Source of the DNA: Actinomycetes bacterium
GTDB lineage: Bacteria > Actinomycetota > Acidimicrobiia > Acidimicrobiales > Acidimicrobiaceae
Direction: 5' to 3'
Length of the DNA stretch: 23,101 bases
Assembly: GCA_021819725.1 (NCBI GenBank)
Contig: JAKAQR010000043.1
Location: 1-23,101, forward strand
The translations under genes and the position numbers were made by a program. Positions 1 through 9,122 of the stretch are shown piece after piece (position 1 is the stretch's first letter; each line of letters starts with the position of its first letter). A model generated the notes under the pieces. That model did not search any database. It was not told where the DNA came from and saw only the letters and a program-made list of their open reading frames with translations.

Positions 1-222
1 ACCACGACCACCAAAGCCCGAGAAGAGCTCCGCCCTCTCGTCAAGAGAGCGGCTGGTTCCAAGCGTGTCCGACACGACCTCACCACCAAGCAACAACGAA
101 CCCACCGTAGACATGCAAAGATACCGCCGCGAACGATCGCGGATCAGGCGATCAAAGTAACCATCGATGACGAGCAGAGCCCAACGAGAGCGCGCGACAA
201 GGTCACCAGAGTTCCTCTGCAC
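1..222 (-). CDS. possible partial protein of unknown function, cut by the left window edge
   Basis: A minus-strand frame runs without a stop for 74 codons from a GTG at 220-222 to the left edge. An in-frame TGA lies six codons upstream of that GTG, so the start cannot move far. A GGAG sits about 7 bases before the GTG. The translation starts with QRNSGDLVARSRWALLVIDG after the initiator and looks protein-like, with a hydrophobic ALLVIDGYF stretch and an Arg-rich segment. I do not recognise the family. The plus strand in the same codon register is also open here, so one frame may be an antisense artefact. The minus frame has the more gene-like codon choice. Low confidence. Confidence 0.35.
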   Translation of the reverse strand, partial: MQRNSGDLVARSRWALLVIDGYFDRLIRDRSRRYLCMSTVGSLLLGGEVVSDTLGTSRSLDERAELFSGFGGRG

Positions 223-687
223 GATGGCGCTCCATCGTCACCGAAGACCCGATCCCCACAGGATCGCTCCCAACGGCCAGAACGCATCTCTCCAGCTGCC
301 TACGTTAGCGAGTTCTGTGGTGCAAACGAGCTACGCGGCCTATCTGAGCCATCTGTGCCTTGGTCTAGCGCGTGGGCATCGCTGTCGAGACAACCACCAC
401 TCGTTCTACGGTGTCGATCCCGATTGGGATATGACCATCAAGGCGAGGTCGATTACCTGGCCGCCATGGAGCCCCGATGCGAAGAGGAAAGAGGCAATGC
501 CACCGCCGACTCCAAGCAAGCTACGTGGACGGTGAACAACCGTCGGCTCCGTCTCATAGGGTCAGACGAAGGACGCCGTAATGGCTGGAGCGATGCACAG
601 GTGGGGTTGCGCGGTTCCCCAGCCTATCAAAGACGACCATTCAAGCAGCTCGGACGGCGACGTGCGCCGGAGCAGAGCAGCCCCCGC
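223..687. other. 465-base stretch without a convincing gene
   Basis: No frame here has both a start signal and good codon use. The plus-strand frame in register with base 1 is open from 1 to 825, but it is rich in AGA, CGA and CCA codons and reads as an Arg/Ser/Pro-rich shadow. On the minus strand, short open runs at about 561-409 and 470-368, in different frames, give protein-like pieces such as LLGVGGGIASFLFASGLHGG and DTVERVVVVSTAMP. A decayed, frameshifted gene is possible but unproven. Confidence 0.3.
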
Positions 688-1029
688 TCACTGCTCGTAT
701 TTGCCCTGGCTGTAACGGATGAGACGCTCGAGCCATGTCGGATCTGCCAACTGGTGATGAAACGCGATGAGGTCGTCGTAGTCAACCGGTGGACCGCAGA
801 TATCACCCTCAAGCTCATCCGGTAACCGCCAGAAGTGAATTTTCACGCCAGAGGAGACCAGGATCTCCACGATACGCTTGTCAACTGGCTTGGAGACCAC
901 CATGGCACAACTTGGGCAGCGAAAAACATAGCTCGCTTCTCCATTGGACGAACAGAGCATCACCGTCATCGCATCAGGCGCTATGTCGACGTCACCACAC
1001 GTCGGACATGAAGCCCTAATTATCGGCAT
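688..1029 (-). CDS. small zinc-ribbon protein, function unknown
   Basis: 113 residues. The frame stays open further upstream, but the start chosen is the ATG at 1027-1029: AAGGGAG lies about 7 bases before it, and protein quality drops sharply upstream. Residues 8-41 hold a zinc-ribbon pattern, CPTC at 8-11 and CPSC at 38-41, about 26 residues apart, with one further Cys at 26 and another at 78. The rest is acidic and has no membrane segment or signal peptide. The fold suggests a small metal-binding protein, perhaps binding nucleic acid or protein. I recognise no named family, and no catalytic residues are evident. It stands alone between two non-coding stretches. The CDS call is fairly safe; the role is open. 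Confidence 0.75.
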   Translation of the reverse strand: MPIIRASCPTCGDVDIAPDAMTVMLCSSNGEASYVFRCPSCAMVVSKPVDKRIVEILVSSGVKIHFWRLPDELEGDICGPPVDYDDLIAFHHQLADPTWLERLIRYSQGKYEQ

Positions 1030-1518
1030 TGCGACTCCCTTCGCACCATTGAATTCATCCAGTGACCACAGTATCGGTTCATTTACCCCCGAATCTGAGC
1101 CCCAATCCGGATATCTAGCAAACAATCTACCGACCAGCAATGCACTGCTCCCTTCGTTGTACCCGCCGCGCTGGCCAATCGGGCGGCACTCGACAGCTCC
1201 AGATACCTCACCGCCTTGTTGTCGGCACCGCCCCAGTTGTAGAAGTGGAATAGCTGCGCTCCATGTCTCTCGGGGTTCTGCTCCTCCAGAGCGAGAACTG
1301 CTTCGCACCCCGCGCCACCTGCATCCTCGGAGCTGACTCGGAACGACACAAATACCTCTTGGGTATCGGCCTCACCCCAACTCGAGCGCCTATGCAGCGA
1401 TCGGATAGCGTGGAGTGACATCCTCCCCGCCCTCACAGACGGGGCTTGTGCTCCCGGTTGGTGAACGCCTACGCTGTCCGGGTCACGCGTTGACGTGGCT
1501 CCGATCGTCGTTTGCAGC
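1030..1518. other. 489-base intergenic stretch downstream of lepB
   Basis: Apart from the hairpin at 1425-1444 nothing is convincing. A minus-strand frame from about 1436 to 1083 stays open and gives a protein-like middle part (LALEEQNPERHGAQLFHFYN). It has no good start or ribosome site and reads straight out of the hairpin, so it may be a gene remnant. No tRNA-like fold or strong terminator was seen. Confidence 0.4.
1411..1456 (-). mobile_element. hairpin resembling an IS200/IS605 (TnpB-type) element end; possible solo remnant
   Basis: Read on the minus strand, CCCCGTC and GGCGGGG (1444-1425) form a 7-bp stem with one G-T wobble. It is preceded by AGCACAAG and followed by AGGATGTCAC. This hairpin-plus-GAGGATGTCAC layout resembles the right ends of many tnpB-bearing IS200/IS605-family elements, as I recall them. 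No tnpA or tnpB frame lies next to it, since lepB begins its 3' end 75 bases away. At best it is a solo end or remnant. It lacks the T-run expected of an intrinsic terminator for lepB. Confidence 0.28.
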
Positions 1519-2118
1519 CTACGAGAAGTAATGCCACTGCGAGAGCGGCCAATAGATCAGGATCACCCGACCGACGATAAGCGACCGTGAAATCGGGCCA
1601 AAAACCCGTGAGTCAGCTGAGTCGCCACGATTATCTCCGAGTACGTAGTACTCATTCTTCGGAATATGAATCGCTCCCCCTGAGGGTGTGTGGATACCAT
1701 GGGTTTGCACCCCCTTTGGCAAGAAGGGCTCGGCAATAGGCTTGCCGTCGATGTACACCTTCCCATCGTGACTCCAGATCGTCTGGCCAGGTAGACCAAT
1801 GACGCGCTTGACAAGGTAGTGAATCTTGGCGCTCGTATGGTCGTTGGCCGGTTTGTGAAACACAACGATGTCGCCAAAACCCACCGGATGCAGGTGATAA
1901 CTTAGCTTGTCAACGATCATATGATCCCCGATCTCGATCGTGGGGATCATCGACCCTGAGGGCACATAGAACGACTCGAAGACGAAGCTGCGCACCATTA
2001 CCGCGGCGACCAAGGCGACGATCAAGACGATCAACCAGTTCCGCAAACCATGAGATTTACGTCTAGTGGACCTCGCCTTCGTGGCCCCTGTTGCCTCTTG
2101 GGCGATCCCGTCGGTCAT
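1519..2118 (-). CDS. lepB: signal peptidase I
   Basis: 199-residue type I signal peptidase (peptidase family S26). It removes signal peptides from exported proteins at the outer face of the membrane. One transmembrane helix spans about residues 28-46, after a basic N-terminal tail. The catalytic Ser is S56 in PSGSMIPT and the general-base Lys is K104 in KRVIGLPG. The late conserved box [11 protein letters not shown] is at 161-171. All family boxes are present and the length is typical of a Gram-positive single-anchor enzyme. The ATG (2116-2118) overlaps the pafA stop by four bases (ATGA), so it is probably translated by coupling from the proteasome operon. The product is clear; the placement is unusual. 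Confidence 0.95.
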   Translation of the reverse strand: MTDGIAQEATGATKARSTRRKSHGLRNWLIVLIVALVAAVMVRSFVFESFYVPSGSMIPTIEIGDHMIVDKLSYHLHPVGFGDIVVFHKPANDHTSAKIHYLVKRVIGLPGQTIWSHDGKVYIDGKPIAEPFLPKGVQTHGIHTPSGGAIHIPKNEYYVLGDNRGDSADSRVFGPISRSLIVGRVILIYWPLSQWHYFS

Positions 2119-3488
2119 AGTCCAGCGATCAACCTCTCCACCCGATCGTCATAGGAGGCGAACGGGTCCTTCAACATCACCGTACGTTGCGCTTGATCGT
2201 TTAACTTCAAGTGCACCCAATCTACCGTATAGTCCCGGTGGTGGGCCTTGGCCGCCGCAATGAATTCACCCCGTAGCCTCGCCCGTGTCGTCTGTGGCGG
2301 CACATCGACGGCTCGCTTGATCCGTGCCTCATCGACCAGCTCAACGGTCCGCCCATGATCAACGAGCTTGTAATAGACACCTCGACGTCGATTGATATCG
2401 TGATACTGAAGATCCACGAGTGAGACCTGCGGATGGGAAAGCGGAAGATCGTGCCGCCTACGGTAGTCCTCGATCAATCGAAACTTGGTGACCCAATCAA
2501 CACGCCCGTCAAGCTTCAAGGGGTCATCGCGTAGCAATGAAAGCGCCTCGCCCCACATTGTCAATGCACGCTGCTCATCGGCTGGGATTGCGTGACCTTC
2601 AGCAAAGCGCTGGACGCGTTCGAAGTAGCTCTCTTGAATTTCGAGAGCCGTCATCTCTCGACCGTTGATCAAGCGCACCCGTTTGGTGAGCGACTGGTCG
2701 TGGGAAATCTCACGAATGGCTCGAATCGGATTCTCCATCGAGAGGTCGCGCAGTACCACATCGTGCTCGAGCAGTCGCAGCACCAACGACATCGCGCCTA
2801 CCTTGAGATACGTCGCCCACTGCGACATGTTCGAGTCGCCGACTATCACGTGCAGTCGACGGAAACGCTCCGCGTCAGCGTGAGGCTCATCTCGGGTATT
2901 GATAATCGGACGAGAACGGGTGGTAGCAGAGGAGACGCCCTCCCATATGTGTTCGGCACGCTGGGAAAGCGTATAGACAGGGCCCCGGGACGTCAGCAAC
3001 ACCTTGCCAGCACCGGCATAGATCTGCCTCGTAACCAAAAATGGGATCAGGACTTCGACGAGACGCGAAAGGTCATCGACGCGCAGGGTGAGAAAATTCT
3101 CATGGCACCCATAGGAGTTGCCCGCTGAATCCGTATTGTTCTTGAGTAGATAAACCGCGCCCCTGATGCCCTCTTCTCGCATGCGCACCTCGGCAGAGTA
3201 TGCCAGCGACTCAAGGATCAGCTCGCCTGCCTTATCATGGCTGATGAGATCGTCGAGGCTGTCACACTCTGGTGTCGCGTATTCCGGATGACTTCCGACA
3301 TCGAGATACAGCCGTGCTCCATTTTCGAGGAAAACGTTCGAGGACCGACCCCAGCTGACCACGCGACGAAACAGGTAGCGCGCCACCTCGTCCGGACTCA
3401 GGCGTCGCTGGCCTCGCAACGTACAGGTAACCCCATACTCATTCTCAATACCGAAGATTCTCCGATCCAGCTCGCCAACCCTGCTCAA
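2115..3488 (-). CDS. pafA: Pup--protein ligase PafA
   Basis: 457 residues. PafA uses ATP to phosphorylate the C-terminal Glu of Pup, then joins it to substrate lysines as an isopeptide, marking proteins for the proteasome. The glutamine-synthetase-like fold shows in GIENEYG (13-19, Mg/ATP-binding Glu) and [16 protein letters not shown] (60-75), whose D63 corresponds to the catalytic Asp known in Paf[10 protein letters not shown] follows near 123-131. It differs from Dop (5237-6730) by lacking the extra loop after the first motif, which separates ligase from deamidase. The start is a TTG that overlaps the prcA stop by four bases (TTGA), with AGGTG 7 bases upstream. The 3' end overlaps lepB. 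Confidence 0.96.
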   Translation of the reverse strand: MSRVGELDRRIFGIENEYGVTCTLRGQRRLSPDEVARYLFRRVVSWGRSSNVFLENGARLYLDVGSHPEYATPECDSLDDLISHDKAGELILESLAYSAEVRMREEGIRGAVYLLKNNTDSAGNSYGCHENFLTLRVDDLSRLVEVLIPFLVTRQIYAGAGKVLLTSRGPVYTLSQRAEHIWEGVSSATTRSRPIINTRDEPHADAERFRRLHVIVGDSNMSQWATYLKVGAMSLVLRLLEHDVVLRDLSMENPIRAIREISHDQSLTKRVRLINGREMTALEIQESYFERVQRFAEGHAIPADEQRALTMWGEALSLLRDDPLKLDGRVDWVTKFRLIEDYRRRHDLPLSHPQVSLVDLQYHDINRRRGVYYKLVDHGRTVELVDEARIKRAVDVPPQTTRARLRGEFIAAAKAHHRDYTVDWVHLKLNDQAQRTVMLKDPFASYDDRVERLIAGL

Positions 3489-4171
3489 CCAGCGTCACCT
3501 AGCAGTGCTTGCAGTTCAGCACCGTTCACTCTTCGAAACGTTCTTCGTTCCCCGCGATCCTCAAGCACTGCAACCTCAAGATCTTGAGGGTTGAGGCGCT
3601 CATCGCCATCCTCAAGCGCCGCTACCGAGGCGCGCAATGCCTCCCTGAGCCCCCAATTCTCAGAGTAGTGTTGAGCGACCCGCTCAGCAATGCTATCGGA
3701 GTCGCCTCCAATGACCGCAAACTGTCGCTCGTCGACAACCGTTCCGTCATAGAGAACATGGAACAGCTCCGCATCCCTGCCACTTCGTCCAAGTTCGGCC
3801 ACCAAAATCTCGACTTCGAGCGGCTTTACCTCATGGGTAAAGACCTGACCAAGGTACTGCGCATACAGATTGGCAAGACTACGGGCATCGACATCGTCAC
3901 GCGCGTAGGCAAACCCCTTCGTATCGGCATGTCGAATCCCCGCAACCCTGAGCTGGTCGAATTCGTTGTACTTGCCGACGCCGGCGAACGCAATACGGTC
4001 ATAGATCTCGGAGACCTTATGCAGTGACCGCGATGGATTCTCGGCACAGAGCAAAACCCCGACCTCATAGACCATCCCCACCAGAGCGCGGCCGCGCGCG
4101 ATACCCTTGCGGGCGTAATCCGCACGATCCTTCATCATCTGCTCAGGAGCAACGTAAAACGGCATACTCAC
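3485..4171 (-). CDS. prcA: proteasome alpha subunit PrcA
   Basis: 228 residues, usual length for an actinobacterial alpha subunit. Seven copies form each outer ring of the 20S core and gate entry to the chamber. The N-terminus [23 protein letters not shown] closely follows the Mycobacterium tuberculosis alpha subunit, as do [16 protein letters not shown] and [10 protein letters not shown]. There is no catalytic Thr, as expected for alpha. The GTG start forms a GTGA overlap with the prcB stop, and AAGGAG lies 9 bases upstream. An ATG two codons later is possible but badly spaced. Equimolar translation with prcB fits the alpha7-beta7-beta7-alpha7 particle. Confidence 0.96.
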   Translation of the reverse strand: MSMPFYVAPEQMMKDRADYARKGIARGRALVGMVYEVGVLLCAENPSRSLHKVSEIYDRIAFAGVGKYNEFDQLRVAGIRHADTKGFAYARDDVDARSLANLYAQYLGQVFTHEVKPLEVEILVAELGRSGRDAELFHVLYDGTVVDERQFAVIGGDSDSIAERVAQHYSENWGLREALRASVAALEDGDERLNPQDLEVAVLEDRGERRTFRRVNGAELQALLGDAG

Positions 4172-4977
4172 CGGGCTCGTCTCCTTGTCGTCAACTCCTG
4201 CTCAAGCTCCTGGGCCAGTGCGACGAGCTCCTCATCGCCCACACGTTGATAACCCGTCTCGTCTATCACCCCAATCACTGGGAAGATCCCCCGCAAAAGA
4301 TCGGGCCCGCCCGTGGCCGAGTCCTCCTGAGCTGCCTCGAAAAGTGCCTTCGTCGCTAGCCGAACCACTTCATCACGGCTCATACCTGGGCGGAAACCGA
4401 GGCGCAGGGTAGCACGGGCATCACGCCCTCCCGACCCGGTCGCGTAGAACGCCTCCTCCTCGTATTTTCCACCCGCAATGTCATAGGTAAAGATCCTCCC
4501 CTGACTACGGTGCAGATCCCAACCGGCGAACAACGGCACAACCGCGAGACCCTGCATCGCCATTCCCAAGTTCGCTCGGATCATCTGAGCCAGCTGATTC
4601 GCCTTGCCCTCGAGAGAGAGAACCGACCCCTCCACCTTTTCGTAGTGCTCCAACTGCACCTGGAATAGGCGGACCATCTCGACAGCGGGACCAGCCGCGC
4701 CCGCGATAGCTACCGCCGAGTACCTATCCGCCGGGAACACCTTCTCAATCGTGCGGTTCGCGATGATATTTCCTTCGGTAGCGCGCCGATCTCCCGCGAT
4801 CACCACACCATCACGGAACCGTGCAGCAGCGATCGTCGTCCCGTGTGGCACACCATCGACCGACCCACCTGACATCGGTACTGCCCCAACGGCACCCCCG
4901 CTGGCTCCAAGAAGCCCTAGCAGTCCGGCAAAATCAGGGCCCGGGTCCCGAACTACGTCAAACAATGGCAGCGCCAA
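4168..4977 (-). CDS. prcB: proteasome beta subunit PrcB (catalytic, with propeptide)
   Basis: 269 residues. The beta subunit forms the proteolytic inner rings and is made with a propeptide that is removed autocatalytically. The cleavage site is HG|TTIAA, so T47 becomes the nucleophile Thr1. D63 (GDRR) and K79 (IEKVF) then fall at mature positions 17 and 33, the standard catalytic positions. The 46-residue propeptide is Gly/Ser-rich and slightly shorter than that of M. tuberculosis. The start appears to be a TTG at 4975-4977 with AGAGGCGG upstream. This is the weakest part of the call, because no in-frame ATG fits until M35. It lies 33 bases after pup and overlaps prcA by four bases. Confidence 0.95.
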   Translation of the reverse strand: MALPLFDVVRDPGPDFAGLLGLLGASGGAVGAVPMSGGSVDGVPHGTTIAAARFRDGVVIAGDRRATEGNIIANRTIEKVFPADRYSAVAIAGAAGPAVEMVRLFQVQLEHYEKVEGSVLSLEGKANQLAQMIRANLGMAMQGLAVVPLFAGWDLHRSQGRIFTYDIAGGKYEEEAFYATGSGGRDARATLRLGFRPGMSRDEVVRLATKALFEAAQEDSATGGPDLLRGIFPVIGVIDETGYQRVGDEELVALAQELEQELTTRRRAR

Positions 4978-5010
4978 CGCTTACCGCCTCTCTCTATTCG
5001 CTTCGATAGC

Positions 5011-5205
5011 CTACTGTCCACCCTTTTGCACATAGTTCCGGACGAACTCTTCGGCATTATCCTCAAGCACCTCGTCGATCTCATCGAGGATATCGTCAAG
5101 CTCGGCCTTCAACTGATCAGAGCGTTCCGCCGATGGTGTCGCCTCCTCTTCGGCTACCTCTGGCCGAGTTGAGGACGACTTTCGAACTTGTTCACGTTCA
5201 GCCAT
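5011..5205 (-). CDS. pup: prokaryotic ubiquitin-like protein Pup
   Basis: 64 residues, acidic and intrinsically disordered, ending in GGQ. The C-terminal Gln must be deamidated to Glu by Dop before PafA can attach it to lysines. The central helix-forming part DQLKAELDDILDEIDEVLED (30-49) is the segment that in known Pup binds the coiled coils of Mpa. The Lys-poor, Glu/Asp-rich composition and length match the family. The ATG has AGGTGG 5 bases upstream. It sits 31 bases after dop and 33 before prcB, in the usual dop-pup-prcB order. Confidence 0.97.
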   Translation of the reverse strand: MAEREQVRKSSSTRPEVAEEEATPSAERSDQLKAELDDILDEIDEVLEDNAEEFVRNYVQKGGQ

Positions 5206-5236
5206 GTATCCACCTCACCTTTGCACTTTATCCTAC

Positions 5237-6730
5237 TTATGAACCTAGTGCTTCGACCAACTCTTGTGCACTGTGTACCCGTCGCAATAGCTCACCAACA
5301 TGGGCCTCGGTTCCACGCAAGGGGTCCATCATGGGAACCCGCCGCAGGGGATCCGTCCCCAGATCGAAAATGATCGAATCCCAATTCGCCGCCGCAATCG
5401 AACCAGGAAACTTGGCAAGACAGGTCCCTCGAAAGTACGCCCGCGTATCCGGGGGCGGGTTGCTCGTCGCCCAACTCACCGTCGTCTCATCAAGCATTCG
5501 CCGCATAGGCAGACGACGAAACAGGGACCTCTCGGGTCTGAGATCGTGGTATTGCAGGTCGATGGCGGCGAGCCTCGGATCCCCCACCTCGATCTGATGA
5601 CGCTCCTGATAGCCCCGCACGAGCTGCCACTTCGCCACCCAGTCAAGGGTGTCTGCAAGGGTCATGGGATCGTCATCGAGCGCCTGGAGCACACGACCCC
5701 ACTCCTCCAGTAGCGCCGGACCGTCGGTCTCATTGCCGAGGTAACTGACGCCGAAATGCTCTACATACTCGAGCGCATGCTCGAGATAGGCGTATTGAAC
5801 CTCCAGGGCGCGAATCCGTCGACCGTCTTGGAGCAGAACTGAGCGCTGCAACGTTGGATCCCAGGAGATCTCTCGCAGCGCCCCCACCGGGTCCGCTAAC
5901 TCTATCTTGAGGTCCTGAAGGAATCCGTCTTCGATCATCGCCAAGACGATCGCAGTCAAACCAAGCTTCAACCATGTCGACCTCTCAGAAAGATTGGCAT
6001 CACCCAGAATCACGTGCAATCTGCGAAATCGTTGCCCATCCGAGTGCGGTTCGTCCCGCGTGTTGATGATCGGCCGCTTCAACGTCGTCTCGAGCCCAAC
6101 CTCCTCTTCGAAGAAGTCAGCCCGCTGCGAGAGTTGAAAGTCGACATCCGTGGCCTTCGATCCAGAGAACTCAGAGCCTACTTTTCCGGCACCGATTACT
6201 ACCTGACGGGTGACAAAGAACGGCACCAGCTCCTTGACGAGCTGCTGAAACGGAACCTCACGATCGACAAGGTAGTTCTCATGACATCCGTAGGAATTCC
6301 CTTTGCGATCGGAGTTATTCTTGTACACCACGATCTCCTGACCGGCGGGCAGCAACCGGCGTGCGCTGGCCATCGCACGAACCATGACCTCCTCACCCGC
6401 CTTGTCGTACAGAAGCGCTTGCGACGGTGAGATGCACTCCGGTGACGAATACTCAGGGTGAGCATGATCCACATAGAGTCGAGCGCCGTTGGTCAGTACG
6501 GCGTTCACCAGGTGCGTATCGAGCTCGATACCCGAGCCGCCATCGATGGCGAACCCTCGGGCATCGACCCCAGGTGACTCGTCCACGAAGTCCCACTCGA
6601 CCCGGTCAGCCAGGCCCGCGACATAGGCGTTGATCAACGTCGATGACGTCGAAATCGGGTTGGCCTCCGGCGCACCAGCGACGACGATCCCGTATTCAGT
6701 CTCTATGCCGAGTACCTTGGGTATTGGCAT
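5237..6730 (-). CDS. dop: Pup deamidase/depupylase Dop
   Basis: 497 residues. Dop converts Pup-Gln to Pup-Glu and also removes Pup from tagged proteins, recycling the tag. It is a paralogue of PafA: GIETEYG at 8-14 (Mg/ATP-binding Glu10) and RLYVDHAHPEYSSPEC at 84-99, with D88 as the catalytic Asp counterpart. The insertion between these motifs (about 20-75, including SPGVDARGFAIDGGSG) contains the Dop loop that is absent from PafA, which supports Dop rather than a second ligase. [17 protein letters not shown] lies near 145-161. The ATG has AGGAGAGG just upstream. It is 39 bases downstream of mpa. Confidence 0.96.
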   Translation of the reverse strand: MPIPKVLGIETEYGIVVAGAPEANPISTSSTLINAYVAGLADRVEWDFVDESPGVDARGFAIDGGSGIELDTHLVNAVLTNGARLYVDHAHPEYSSPECISPSQALLYDKAGEEVMVRAMASARRLLPAGQEIVVYKNNSDRKGNSYGCHENYLVDREVPFQQLVKELVPFFVTRQVVIGAGKVGSEFSGSKATDVDFQLSQRADFFEEEVGLETTLKRPIINTRDEPHSDGQRFRRLHVILGDANLSERSTWLKLGLTAIVLAMIEDGFLQDLKIELADPVGALREISWDPTLQRSVLLQDGRRIRALEVQYAYLEHALEYVEHFGVSYLGNETDGPALLEEWGRVLQALDDDPMTLADTLDWVAKWQLVRGYQERHQIEVGDPRLAAIDLQYHDLRPERSLFRRLPMRRMLDETTVSWATSNPPPDTRAYFRGTCLAKFPGSIAAANWDSIIFDLGTDPLRRVPMMDPLRGTEAHVGELLRRVHSAQELVEALGS

Positions 6731-6769
6731 CGCCTCTCCTCTCGCTTTGGGATGTAACGAACGTCGACC

Positions 6770-8518
6770 TCACAGATACTGACCAGTGGCTACGCGCTCG
6801 ATCGCGCGCCCGCCCTCCGATCCCTCCTCTTGAGAGAGAAGTATGCGCATGAACACGATCCGCTCTCCCTTCTTGCCAGAGATCTTGGCCCAGTCATCTG
6901 GGTTCGTTGTATTCGGAAGATCCTCGTGCTCTTTGAACTCCTTGGATATGGAGTGAATCAAATCATCCTGAGTGATTCCAGGAGGATCACCGGCAATCTC
7001 GCGCTTGATGGCCAGCTTCTTTGCTCGCCGGACGATATTCTCGATCATCGCTCCGGAAGCGAAGTCCTTGAAGTACAGAACCTCCTTCTCGCCGTTCTGA
7101 TAGGTAACCTCGAGGAACCGGTTCCCATCGACCGCGGCATACATCGTCTCTACTGTCGCCTCAATCATCCGCTGCACCGTCAACTCGACATCGCCGTTGC
7201 CAAGCCTGTCCACTTCGTTCTTGTCGATCGGCAGCTCTGACGTGAGATACCGGGAGAAGATCTGACGCGCGGCAGCACTGTCTGGTCGCTGGATCTTGAT
7301 CTTCACATCCAATCGACCGGGACGCAGGATCGCAGGGTCGATCAGATCTTCGCGATTCGAGGCTCCGATAACGATAACATTACGCAACGTCTCGACTCCG
7401 TCAATCTCAGCAAGCAGCTGCGGAACCACCGTCGACTCCATGTCAGAGCTAATACCGCTTCCTCGTGTGCGAAACAACGAGTCCATCTCATCGAAGAAAA
7501 CGATGACCGGCATGCCCTCTTCTGCCTTTTCTCGGGCACGTTGGAAGATGAGTCGAATCTGGCGCTCGGTCTCACCAACATACTTGTTCAACAACTCCGG
7601 GCCCTTGACGTTCAAGAAGTAGCTCTTCACGCTCCGTCCAGAGGTCGCCTCGATCTTCTTGGCCAACGAATTCGCGACCGCTTTGGCGATCAACGTCTTA
7701 CCACAACCTGGCGGGCCGTAGAGCAAAATGCCCTTTGGTGCTGGTAGCTGGTACTGCGAAAACAGTTCGCGGTGCAGAAATGGCAGTTCGACCGCGTCTT
7801 GGATCTCCTCGATCTGGCGATCCAATCCACCGATATCGGAGTAACTGATATCCGGGACCTCCTCGAGGGCCAACTCCTCCACCTCAGGCTTCGGTAGTAG
7901 CTCGAGCACTACCGACGATCTCGGGTCGACCAGCACGCTGTCGCCGACTCGGACTCGGCCAGTCCGCAGCGCACCACTGAGGATGCCCACCCGCTCATCG
8001 TCCCCACGTCCAACAACGACAACCCGCTCCCCGTCATCGAGGACGTCCTTGACCATCGCGACCTCGCCACTGCGGTCCGCCCCACGTACACCAATCACCG
8101 CAAACGACTCATTGAGCGTGACCTCTTGACCGTGCTGCAGGTCCGCCAGTGCGATGTCGGGATGGACGGCGACCTTCATCTTTCTCCCAGACGAGACGAC
8201 GTCGACGGTCTCGTCATCGTTCACACCTATAAAAACACCGTAAGCGGCCGGAGGTTGGGTGAGCTTCTCAACCTCCTCACGGAGGTTCGCAATGTGCTCA
8301 CGAGCCTGTTGGAGCGTGAAGGTGAGCTTCTCGTTCTTTGCCTGCAGCTGCGAGAGAGCTCCCGACACCTCGAGCAGCTTCTCCTCGAGAGCTCGCTCGC
8401 GTGAGGGCGCGTCATTCATACGACGGCGTAGCTCCTGGATCTCAATCTGGAGCGCATCAACCGTCTGCCGCTCGTCGGCGGCTGCATTGTCATCGATGGG
8501 ATCTCTGCGATCGACCAT
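6770..8518 (-). CDS. mpa: proteasome-associated AAA ATPase (Mpa/ARC)
   Basis: 582 residues. A hexameric unfoldase that captures pupylated proteins and threads them into the 20S core. An N-terminal coiled coil (about 18-88) is the Pup receptor. Two OB-like domains follow (about 92-210), then one AAA module with Walker A GPPGCGKT (268-275), pore loop KYVGE (312-316), Walker [11 protein letters not shown] (338-347) and RPGRLD further on. The protein ends in GQYL, the C-terminal motif that docks into the alpha ring and opens the gate. The length is close to the usual 590-610. The ATG has AGGAGG 5 bases upstream. It is the first gene of the minus-strand proteasome operon. Confidence 0.97.
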   Translation of the reverse strand: MVDRRDPIDDNAAADERQTVDALQIEIQELRRRMNDAPSRERALEEKLLEVSGALSQLQAKNEKLTFTLQQAREHIANLREEVEKLTQPPAAYGVFIGVNDDETVDVVSSGRKMKVAVHPDIALADLQHGQEVTLNESFAVIGVRGADRSGEVAMVKDVLDDGERVVVVGRGDDERVGILSGALRTGRVRVGDSVLVDPRSSVVLELLPKPEVEELALEEVPDISYSDIGGLDRQIEEIQDAVELPFLHRELFSQYQLPAPKGILLYGPPGCGKTLIAKAVANSLAKKIEATSGRSVKSYFLNVKGPELLNKYVGETERQIRLIFQRAREKAEEGMPVIVFFDEMDSLFRTRGSGISSDMESTVVPQLLAEIDGVETLRNVIVIGASNREDLIDPAILRPGRLDVKIKIQRPDSAAARQIFSRYLTSELPIDKNEVDRLGNGDVELTVQRMIEATVETMYAAVDGNRFLEVTYQNGEKEVLYFKDFASGAMIENIVRRAKKLAIKREIAGDPPGITQDDLIHSISKEFKEHEDLPNTTNPDDWAKISGKKGERIVFMRILLSQEEGSEGGRAIERVATGQYL

Positions 8519-8674
8519 TACGCCTCCTTCCTTTCTTCACGCTACCCGAGTGCCGACTAAATTAGAACCCTTCCTGAGCAGCTAGACTCGAAGCTGTTCT
8601 TCACCGCGAGGTGCTGCACCGCGAGGGGCAGATATCCGAGCCCCGAGATCAACCCCCTAATGGAAAGGACCTTA
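8519..8674. promoter_or_regulatory. divergent promoter region between mpa and the ferredoxin gene
   Basis: This 156-base gap must hold the start signals of both the proteasome operon (minus) and the ferredoxin gene (plus). On the minus strand TAATTT (about 8562-8557) could be a -10 element, but no good -35 partner is visible. CACCGCGAGG occurs twice, at 8602-8611 and 8617-8626. GGTGC-T-GCACC (8610-8620) makes a small inverted repeat between them. These repeats could bind a regulator. Confidence 0.35.
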
Positions 8675-8911
8675 ATGAAAGTCTGGATTGACCAGGATCT
8701 TTGCACCGGTGACGGCCTCTGCGAGGAGATTTGCCCGCCGGTGTTCACGCTGCTCGATGACGGGCTCGCCTATGTGAAAGAAGGCCAAGAGGTCATGAAT
8801 AATCCTGGTGGTGCAGCGCAGATGGCAGCAGTGCCGACCGATCTTGAGGACGCGGTCACTGAGGCGAGCGAAGAGTGCCCTGGAGAGTGCATCTTTGTCG
8901 AGAGCGACTGA
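8675..8911 (+). CDS. single-cluster ferredoxin with an Asp at the second ligand position
   Basis: 78 residues, a small acidic cytoplasmic electron carrier. The cluster motif is C10-x2-D13-x2-C16-x3-C20-P with a remote C68-P. Asp replaces the usual second Cys, as in Pyrococcus furiosus ferredoxin, where Cys, Asp, Cys and a remote Cys hold the cluster. A [4Fe-4S] cluster with an Asp ligand, or a [3Fe-4S] cluster, is therefore expected. C20 and C72 are extra. The start is the ATG at 8675, with AAGGA 6 bases upstream; an earlier in-frame ATG at 8660 lacks a ribosome site. It faces away from mpa, and its redox partner is not in the window. Confidence 0.9.
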   Translation: MKVWIDQDLCTGDGLCEEICPPVFTLLDDGLAYVKEGQEVMNNPGGAAQMAAVPTDLEDAVTEASEECPGECIFVESD

Positions 8912-9122
8912 CCACTATCGAGGGGTCCCAAGGTGGCCAATGCGGTATTCGACATCTACCTCAATAAGGCTCTGACCACAGCCACGAGAGCCAGGGGGTC
9001 GTACCTCGCTTGCGCCATGTCGTGCCATCCTATCTCCGCGAGGCCGCTCACGTTCACGGACAAACGCGATGGCGATGCCCGAGGGTGGATCGGTGCTCGC
9101 CCACTCCAGAGCCCGCGGGCCT

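Noticed and set aside
355..825. Plus-strand frame of 156 codons, part of a longer open frame from base 1
   Set aside because: Its 3' part is antisense to the zinc-ribbon gene, and its codons (AGA, CGA, CCA) are atypical of the neighbouring genes.
1425..1444. Hairpin read as an intrinsic terminator for lepB
   Set aside because: It lies 75-94 bases past the stop, has no following T-run, and the flanks look more like an element end.
2592..3128. 178-codon plus-strand frame
   Set aside because: Lies entirely antisense to pafA, whose protein is unmistakable.
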